A stretch of 64,000 nt of DNA from Deroplatys truncata (lineage: Eukaryota > Arthropoda > Insecta > Mantodea > Mantidae). Numbering within the stretch: position 1 is the stretch's first letter; the number at the start of each line of letters is the position of its first letter. A program made the position numbers and the translations under genes. Where the stretch lies: positions 107,466,094 to 107,530,093 of the forward strand of contig CM060975.1 in assembly GCA_030765065.1 (NCBI GenBank), given 5' to 3'. Under the pieces are notes generated by a model. It saw only the letters and a program-made list of their open reading frames with translations. It did no database searches and was not told the origin of the DNA. Shown here one piece after another: positions 57,650 to 64,000 of this stretch.

Positions 57650-57880
57650 GAACCTACTTGGGCGGTCATGCGTCCAAGTGGTGACTAAGGCCAATACTGC
57701 TTAACCTTGGCGGCCATTTGCGTGGTCCTCAAGTTAAGCAGACCGGCTGGCAGCGAAGCAGGAAGGAATTTGGGTAATGGTTTGAGGAATATCCAAGTTA
57801 GCAAGCGGACGGCTCACCACTAGACGGTAACTCATCCAGCTAGTGACCAAGCCCGATGCTGCTTAACTTGGGGGGCTTGT
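57650..57880 (-). mobile_element. 5S rRNA-derived repeat (SINE3-class-like), two units
   Basis: On the minus strand two segments follow the 3' half of 5S rRNA, which contains its internal promoter. Unit 1 (about 57660-57715): AAGGTTAAGCAGTATTGGCC, then CACTTGGACGCATGACCGCC. Unit 2 (about 57800-57875): AAGTTAAGCAGCATCGGGCT, then TGGTCACTAGCTGGATGAG. An isolated plus-strand CAAGTTAAGCAGACCGGCTG lies between them at about 57730. Too divergent for working 5S genes; most likely 5S-headed SINEs. Confidence 0.65.
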
Positions 57881-57887
57881 GATGCAT

Positions 57888-58144
57888 AGGAAATTAAATT
57901 GATTTTTATTTATGGACGCTCTTTAACTGCTGTGGCCCTTAGCGTCCCATTCTATATCGGACGTGAAAGACGGGCAATATTGCTCAGAGGCCTCTTTTTT
58001 TACGGCCGTAAATCTTTCCTTCTGAAGGAAGCCATGCTAAAGACTTTTACGTCCGAAAAAATCCATCGCCCTCCACCGGGTTTGAACCCGCGACCTCGGG
58101 AACTAGAGGTTAGCATGGTAACCACTACACCACGGAGGACGATA
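57888..58144 (-). mobile_element. SINE1 copy 6, inserted beside the 5S-derived repeat
   Basis: Full tRNA head (plus strand ends ACCACTACACCACGGAGGAC) with a body deletion around 58000 (the section between CCTCTTT and CGTAAATC is shortened). TGATGCAT at 57880-57887 and 58145-58152 is the target duplication. Confidence 0.88.
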
Positions 58145-58278
58145 TGATGCATGGGAGTGGTAGCCTTTATGGCTGGGGGTCCAAGGCGTCCTAAGGTAAC
58201 CGATAACTCTTCCGTCGTCTTGGTGCCCTGTGGTAGTAGCGACCCAGGTGTGCACCAGCTGGTTGGTATAAGTGAGTT

Positions 58279-58320
58279 TCGTGTACATGGTACGGGTTCT
58301 CTCCCGCACCATGTACACGA
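58279..58320. other. Strong hairpin
   Basis: TCGTGTACATGGT (58279-58291) pairs exactly with ACCATGTACACGA (58308-58320); the stem extends inward through CGGG/CCCG with one mismatch, giving about 18 bp around a TTCTCT loop. Confidence 0.85.
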
Positions 58321-58369
58321 TGTATGGGAGAGGAGTGGGTGTGTAGGATATGTAACGGGAATCTAAGCC

Positions 58370-58625
58370 CGGTATCATAGATCAACCAAAGCGTCCTCAC
58401 AACCATACAGAATCAGGGGCGGAATAATCGCCTGATATAGGCGTAGCTTGATGTGTGTAGACATGGTTGAAAGAAATACAGGATACAGCTGCCTGAGAAC
58501 GGAGTGTTCGTGGCCGACCTTTGCCCTGACATGTGGAGCGAAAGTAAGCCCGCGGTCAAGGGTCACTCTGAGATATTTGGCCGAGGTAACCCAAGGAATT
58601 CAGTTAAAAGTGGCATTAGAACTTC
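58370..58625 (-). pseudogene. Jockey/CR1-like LINE reverse transcriptase fragment
   Basis: Minus-strand frame: KYLRVTLDRGLTFAPHV (the YLGV-LD block with Arg for Gly), then LRQLYPVF and KLRLYQAIIPPLILYGCE. The same region of the protein as the remnant at 18.2 kb. It breaks off at about 58375 in sequence leading to the hairpin. Confidence 0.7.
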
Positions 58626-58744
58626 GATGCAACTGCATTAATGCAATTCATTAGAACTTCAATTGTGTGTAAAATTAAGAGGAGGATAAAAACGTCAAAA
58701 TTGCATGTGACATAATTTTAAAAAATGCATCAATAAATAAATCA

Positions 58745-58885
58745 CCTTATGGAGCTTTCACTTTATCTATCGTTTACCTATTGTGCTAAAAGAAGTATTG
58801 CTTGCCATCTAAAAATTTGATATCGAAATTGCGCCAGAAATACACGTTTTAAGGTCTAGTTAAGTGAAAAAGAACACTTTAGGAT
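58745..58885 (-). mobile_element. HLR family fragment AB (3' end)
   Basis: Minus-strand 3' portion: plus strand TTTCACTTTATCTATCGTTTAC, AGAAGTATTGCTTGCCATC, AAAAATTTGATATCGAAATT and AAATACACGTTTT follow the family order with heavy divergence. Confidence 0.5.
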
Positions 58886-59083
58886 CAATTCCGTATATTA
58901 AACTTATGAGTTATGTACCTGTATTTTACAAATTGTATTTAACACTGATGCTGGAGATGAAGATACATTCCTTTATAAAGGTCCCTGCGCTCTATGCCGA
59001 ATGCTCAGTTAAATTTTCAAACTTCTAGTTTTCGCTCTCTGTTTTACTGGCATATTTTGCTCATATTTTATTTTCAAAACATT

Positions 59084-59345
59084 GAGACCGAGCGTGATGG
59101 CTCAGGCGGTAACGTCTTTGACCCGCATTTAGGTGGTCCCGGGTTCAAATCCTGTGGGCCGACCAATCTGACTCGTTTTTTTCGTGATTTCCCTCAGCTG
59201 CTAAGGTAAACACCGGATTGAATATTTAATGCTGTCACGACTATACCATCATCGTTCCGAAATCCTAACCTCCTAGCTCAGCCGGACGAAGGGAACGTAA
59301 AAACTAACACTACTCGCTTGGCTGTGCAATACCGAGGACCGGGAA
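59084..59345 (+). mobile_element. tRNA-derived SINE (SINE4)
   Basis: Box A TGGCTCAGGCGG (59098-59109) and box B GGTTCAAATCC (59142-59152) at tRNA spacing, with GAGACCGAGCG before and a body with CTCAGCTGCTAAGG and AACCTCCTAGCTCAGC after. No second copy in the window, so the body limit is a guess. Confidence 0.55.
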
Positions 59346-59790
59346 ACATAGTACGGGAAGCCTAAATGAACAGGATTCAACTCACAAATAACACAATTTA
59401 TTACTAAATTCCAGAAGTACCTTTAACCTCCAGGATAATTCTGAAGTCATGTCCCGCCACGAGGTCGACGAAGGTCGAGCACACTCACATACTCCTCTCG
59501 CTATACACAAACCCCAAAAGAGAGCGAAACACACTAATTCAACTCTTTTTATATTTCATTATCCCCACCCTAAATTTCTGTTAAACTTCAATCTACTGGA
59601 GCATCCCAAACATCCAATTAACTAACTAAACAGTAGGACCAACATTTGAATCAAGCCTTCCAGTATACAAACATAACCAGATGTACCACACTAGTTCTTA
59701 CGAAGGCTTGACTCAACGCAGGGCCTACCAACCTGACATGTGCTCGCCACAATACTACGACCCAAAGCTCCACCTGAAGTCTAAACAATA
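59346..59790. repeat. E-rep family, copy 1
   Basis: The right part shares ACATGTGCTCGCCACAATA, a TTGAATCAAGCCTT / TTGAGTTGAGCCTT block and further spacing with 62640-62960, same orientation. Class unknown; the complement TGTGGCGAGCACATG might be an LTR/primer-site boundary. Confidence 0.45.
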
Positions 59791-60837
59791 GTAAAAATGA
59801 AAAATATGTGGCAATAGAGTATGCTGTGCCATCTATCCACAGGCAATGAAACCGGCAGTTAGACTGCACGGCACCATAATGCCATCTACACGGCACGAAG
59901 CAGAAGATCCAGTTCTATGCACTAAGGTCTCTGTGGACACGACGAAGCGGTTGGTTACAGGGATGAGACCTAGAAGGCTGACTGTCCGCCACACCTCGAT
60001 CTAAGAACTACCCACTTACAGATTCGTCGCGAGATGACCATGTAATTAAAGAAAATAAATAGAGTAATAAAAAAACTTAAGATAAGCTTTAAAACTAAAG
60101 AAGAAACCTACAGAGTATCAAAGAGGGAAGTGATTGCTTCATAAAGCTGGTATTTAGCGGTAGTTAATACCGTCTCTATATACTTATCGTGCGCCTTACA
60201 TCCTAGTTCATAAAACACATTGAGCTAACTATTGCATCAAGCTAGGGTTCCTGTTGAAGCTAGCTAGGATAATGGAAGTAGTTCTGCCTGTCTGCCGAGA
60301 GAGTGCACACAACTAGCGAAGAGGTGAGCGAGCTCGAAGACTTTTCGCAAGACACCGCACGTACCCAATGAACACGTTCTGATTAAAACAATATCGATAA
60401 AATAGATTGCACATAAGCGTGAAATATGCAACTCGGCCATTTGTCAAGTAGTTACTAAAGTAAATGTAGATGTTAAAGAAAGATGAGTATGTATCTAAGC
60501 CTATCTACAGACATTGCCTACAAGCAACAATCACTATATTACCTAATTGTTGAAATGGTCATAAATAAGCAGCAGCTACGAGGGGTAGCAATGAAGTAAA
60601 ATGGATATAATCTAGTCTCCACATAGGATCAGCAGAAATCCTGTGTTTGAAGTGCGATGGCTAGAAAAGCTCAAAAGTTCAAGAAAAATGTATATTAAGT
60701 GTGGACCAAATGGACCACATTTGTGAATTTGAAAAATTTCAGTGGCACTGCTTTTCAAATTCCTGGCATTCTTTTTCTACTGACCAATCAAATATGATTA
60801 TGTATGAATGCAATGAGGATTAGAATTCACAGAGATG
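59791..60837. other. Intergenic, nothing recognised
   Basis: No assignable coding or repeat feature. Confidence 0.4.
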
Positions 60838-63345
60838 TTTCTTCTTCTTCTTCTACGACAAGGTTTGGGCTTCAACCCGTTTCAGCTCCAAACTGCTGAT
60901 ACCATCGTTTCTTTGGTCTACCAGGTTTTCTTTTCCCTTGTGGGTAATCATTTAAAACTGCCTTGTGTATCCTGTTGTCTGACATTCTATCCGAGTCTGA
61001 CTTCCAGTTTTCCTTATATTCTTTATTATACTATTTAATTCTTCAACTTTTAGTTCTTTACAAATGCCTATTTTGGTTTTCTGTTCAGATTTGTATATCC
61101 TGCTGCGGATCTCAGGAATCTCATTACTGCTGCTTGTAATTTTAGCAAATGTTGATTTGTATTGGTCATGTTTCGGATCTATATGCGATAGGTATTGCCA
61201 GAGATTTATACAGTTTAATTATCGAGTCTTTTCTTGCCTTATTTTTTAATGTTCGTCTTAACGTTCCAGTTGTGTAATTAAACTTGTTTATATTTCCGTA
61301 TATATCGCTTCGGTAATATGTGATATTTTACATCCAATAAATTAAAAGCGAACACTTAATCCAGAATCCTATTTCCCAATACTATCTTTGAACGGACAAT
61401 AAAATGCCATTATTTTTGTTTTATCTCTTTATATTTTTGTGTTAAAATCCTTTACCAATGTATATGCCATCTTTTGTAGTTGATCTTCAGATTTTGACAG
61501 CAGGATTTGATCGTCTGCATGTAAAATTGTTTTTAAATTTCTGTTACTATCTGATCCCCCCCTGTAGTCTGGTTTTTCCATAATCTTATTATTTCATCCA
61601 TATATACATTACAAAGTGCGGTTGATAGAGGGCAACCTTGTCGTACTACAAATGTAATTACTACTGACTATCGCTGGGTTTTTTTAATCTGCGTATCTTT
61701 ATACAAGTTTTGTATTACTCGTTTTCAATGTAATGGTATTCCTTTCTTCTTTGGGATATTACTAGTTTTGTTCTCGACATCTTATCAAATGCTTTGGTAT
61801 AATCGATAAATAATAGGTGTTTCCAGGTTATGCTCTCTACGTTTTTCTATTGTTTGTTTTAGAGTAAATACATTGCATATGCAACCTCTTCCTTTTCTAA
61901 TCCCTGATTGTTCCTCCAGGATTATTGCCTTTTATTTAATCTAAAACTTATAATCGTTGCACAGATCTTAGAAGGTGCGCAAAGCAAGCTTGTGCCTCTA
62001 TAACTATTAGGTTCATTCCTGTCTCCTTTTTTAAATATTGCTACTATTTTCCTTATTTTCCATCCTTTGGGAATGGCTTTTTATCTCCAACACATATTTT
62101 AGAAGCGTAACGACCGTTCCTGAAAATTCCTTGCGTGAAAATTTAATTAGTTCAGTATTTGTAATATTTATTCCGGGAGCTTTAAAGCTTTTGCTTTTTA
62201 TATGGCCTCTTTTAGTTCGTGCATTTCAATACAGTCTATCTCTGTTAAAAATTCGCCAATTTTTGCGTATTTAATTTTCCTCATTGGTCTATAAATCTTT
62301 GAAATCTTTTTCTAATATCTAAATCAGAAATATCTGTAGTTTTGCAATGTCTTTCTCTTCCGAGTTAAGATTTTTTACCTTATCTTGTTGACCATGTAAA
62401 TTGTATTCTATCTCAACTATATATAGTCACGACTATGGATTAATTAAGCAACTTCCCCAACCTTTCCATCATACTTAAAGCCATGAAACGGTGAAACTCG
62501 CTATGCATGCGAAACTAAGGATTTCAGTTGAGGAATACCGGAATATATAAAGAAGTCTAAAGAAGAGAGTAGTTGGATCGCTACAAGTGACAATTATATT
62601 AACAAAAGATATTACCTTAACCTTACATATTTTTCACAAAGAAGGCATCGTCCAAAACTCATCCTTGCCACGAGACAGATACAGAGAGCACACTACGCTG
62701 TTCCTCACATTGAGAAGTCTTGCCGCCTAGAGAACTCGAACAATTAATTCCCAACCCCCACTTCCTATCAAAAGCATCAACAAAGCCACCAGAACATTTT
62801 GGACTAATCTAGAACAAAATCCAGCTACAACATTTGAGTTGAGCCTTTCGGAATGAACAGGTCTACCATACTCATTCCGGAGAGGCCAACCCCATGTTAG
62901 GCGTACCAACTAACTCTACATGTGCTCGCCACAATATTGCTCCCAATGCCTTATGTGTAATTAACGGGTGTATCTTTTAACTTCAGCTCTTGCTTTGTTG
63001 TAATTTATTTTGTTCTCGGTCGTGTTGCTATTAATATATTTTAAATAGGCTTCCTATTTGTTCTTGATTAGTTCTCGCAATTCTTCATTCCAAACTTAGG
63101 CTCCTTTTGTGTTTCCGCTTTCTTTTTGGTACCCATACTACTCCTTCTGCTTTACGTAGTAGAGTTTTTATTATTCCCCATTCTTCCTCAATTTCTTCTT
63201 TTAAACTGTCTTCCTTTATATATCGTTTCAGTCTGCGCCTATAGAGATCTTTTATTGACCCACCACTTAGCAACCTTGTTTTATTTTGCTCTTCGTTTAT
63301 ATTATTCTTTTTAGCCCAATTCCCCTACCATTTGGGTTTTAATGT
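60838..63345 (-). pseudogene. LINE (non-LTR retrotransposon) ORF remnant with reverse transcriptase
   Basis: Reading the minus strand from 63345 down: a linker with LLSGGSIKDLYRRRLKRYI and VWNEELRELIKNK; after an inserted repeat (62400-62975) the polymerase starts. It shows EIDCIEMHELKEAI, FKKGDRNEPNSYRGTSLL, ILEEQSGIRKGRGCICNVF, then FTLKQTIEKRREHN and IDYTKAFDKM (about 61800). Next are RQGCPLSTALCNVYMDEII (about 61590-61645) and HADDQILLSKSEDQL, the (Y/F)ADD active-site block with His first (about 61490-61520). The C-terminus reads ENWKSDSDRMSDNRIHKAV and GKRKPGRPKKRW (about 60905-60940), with a GAAGAAGAAGAA tail. Stops and shifts abound. The endonuclease is missing, so the copy is 5' truncated. 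Clade not assigned. Confidence 0.85.
62400..62975. repeat. E-rep family, copy 2, inserted in the LINE
   Basis: 62640-62960 matches 59440-59770 and separates the LINE linker from the polymerase part. Exact edges are uncertain and no target duplication was found. Confidence 0.45.
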
Positions 63346-63599
63346 TATTTCACTTATAAGTAAACAAAATATGTAAACATATAACTTATATAAATATTAC
63401 TTCCCTACTGGTGGAAAAATAATACTTGGTGTTTCGTGTACTATCCTGTCTGTCAAGCACATATTTCAGATAAGTAACAAAAATCATACATCAATTGAGT
63501 ATTAAGACCAATTCCTCTGAAATATTAAGCTCTGTGTGACCACCGAATCATTTCCTTGGATACCTTTCTGGAATTGGAAGAAAGAATATGAATTTTAAT
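63346..63599. other. Short intergenic stretch
   Basis: AT-rich, between the LINE remnant and SINE1; nothing recognised. Confidence 0.4.
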
Positions 63600-63609
63600 G
63601 TTCTGAGGT

Positions 63610-63891
63610 TTGAAACTGAATTTTATTTATGGACGCTCTTTAACTGCTGTGGTCCTTAGCGTCCCATTCTATATTGGGCGTGAAGACCGGAAATGTTGCT
63701 CAAAGGCCTCTTTATCAGGCTTAAGGTTATTTTACGTGCCATAAATATACGACACGGAACCACTGCTTTACTTCCCTTCCAAAGGAAGCCATGCTAAGGA
63801 TTTTTACGCCCGAAAAAATCCATCGCCTCCGTCGGGTTTGAACCTGCCACCTCGCGAACTGAAGGTAACCACTACACCACGGAGGACAACC
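63610..63891 (-). mobile_element. SINE1 copy 7, 10-bp target duplication
   Basis: Plus strand from AAACTGAATTTTATTTATGG to ACCACTACACCACGGAGGAC. GTTCTGAGGT is repeated at 63600-63609 and 63892-63901. A small deletion removes part of the anticodon-arm region of the head. Confidence 0.9.
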
Positions 63892-63901
63892 GTTCTGAGG
63901 T

Positions 63902-64000
63902 GCATTTAAGACTACACTTAGGTTAAAGTTGAGCGAATTCTTTAAAAAAGTTATTTTTCTGTTTCTAGGTCTATTATTAAGAATGAAACATCTAGTTTCA
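63902..64000. other. Window end, partial repeat
   Basis: The last 30 bases (around TATTAAGAATGAA) nearly match 9936-9968, so an unidentified dispersed repeat runs off the window edge. Confidence 0.5.

Noticed and set aside
1-64000. Endogenous viral sequence
   Set aside because: No capsid, replicase or envelope-like frame was recognised; all polymerase-like remnants fit non-LTR retrotransposons.

Overview
The window is AT-rich eukaryotic DNA, almost certainly from an arthropod and probably a large-genome insect. It holds animal non-LTR retrotransposons (including a Jockey-type gag with zinc knuckles), tRNA- and 5S-derived SINEs, Tc1 and mariner elements and many (CA)n tracts. There are no bacterial-style operons and no CRISPR array. 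The species cannot be named from sequence alone. I recognise no convincing host protein-coding gene: every coding-like stretch with homology I can name is a decayed transposable element.

The dominant component is one interspersed family, called HLR here, with about 27 copies or fragments covering roughly a third of the window. A full copy is 0.8-0.95 kb. It starts near TCTGATGTG, carries ACTTTCTCTAC close to the 5' end and the exact inverted complement GTAGAGAAAGT at the 3' end. A CA/GACA-type microsatellite sits at one fixed internal position and a short hairpin precedes the 3' end. Copies often lie head to tail, show no clear target-site duplication, and in one case split a LINE reading frame inside an A-run. 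This architecture fits a Helentron-associated (DINE-1-like) non-autonomous rolling-circle transposon.

Layout: 1-7.8 kb has four HLR copies and TG/AC microsatellites. 8-17 kb has SINE pieces, HLR copies and a medium repeat called D-rep. 17-23 kb has a SINE nested in a SINE, LINE reverse-transcriptase remnants and a region with two competing hairpins. 23-36 kb is mainly HLR copies, with SINE1 copies, a dead mariner (29.4-30.4 kb) and a solo LTR inserted in an HLR copy (30.9-31.8 kb). 36.8-38.0 kb is a nearly intact Tc1 element with one nonsense codon. 39.0-40.1 kb is a TIR-bounded element with a core-promoter-like sequence inside. 42.3-45.1 kb is a LINE split by a tandem HLR pair. 45.6-46.5 kb has a long-armed foldback element and a second solo LTR. 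51.2-52.7 kb is a GC-rich Jockey-like ORF1 with no ORF2 behind it. 57-58 kb has 5S-rRNA-derived sequence next to SINE1 copies. 60.8-63.3 kb is a large minus-strand LINE remnant, itself interrupted by another repeat.

Nothing here forms a pathway; the elements interact by nesting. The insertion order can be read in places: HLR, then LTR; LINE, then HLR pair; SINE1, then SINE2; 5S-derived repeat, then SINE1. SINE1 looks recently mobile, because three copies keep clean 8-12 bp target-site duplications. All calls come from reading the sequence by eye; no database search was made, so boundaries are approximate unless a duplication or inverted repeat fixes them.
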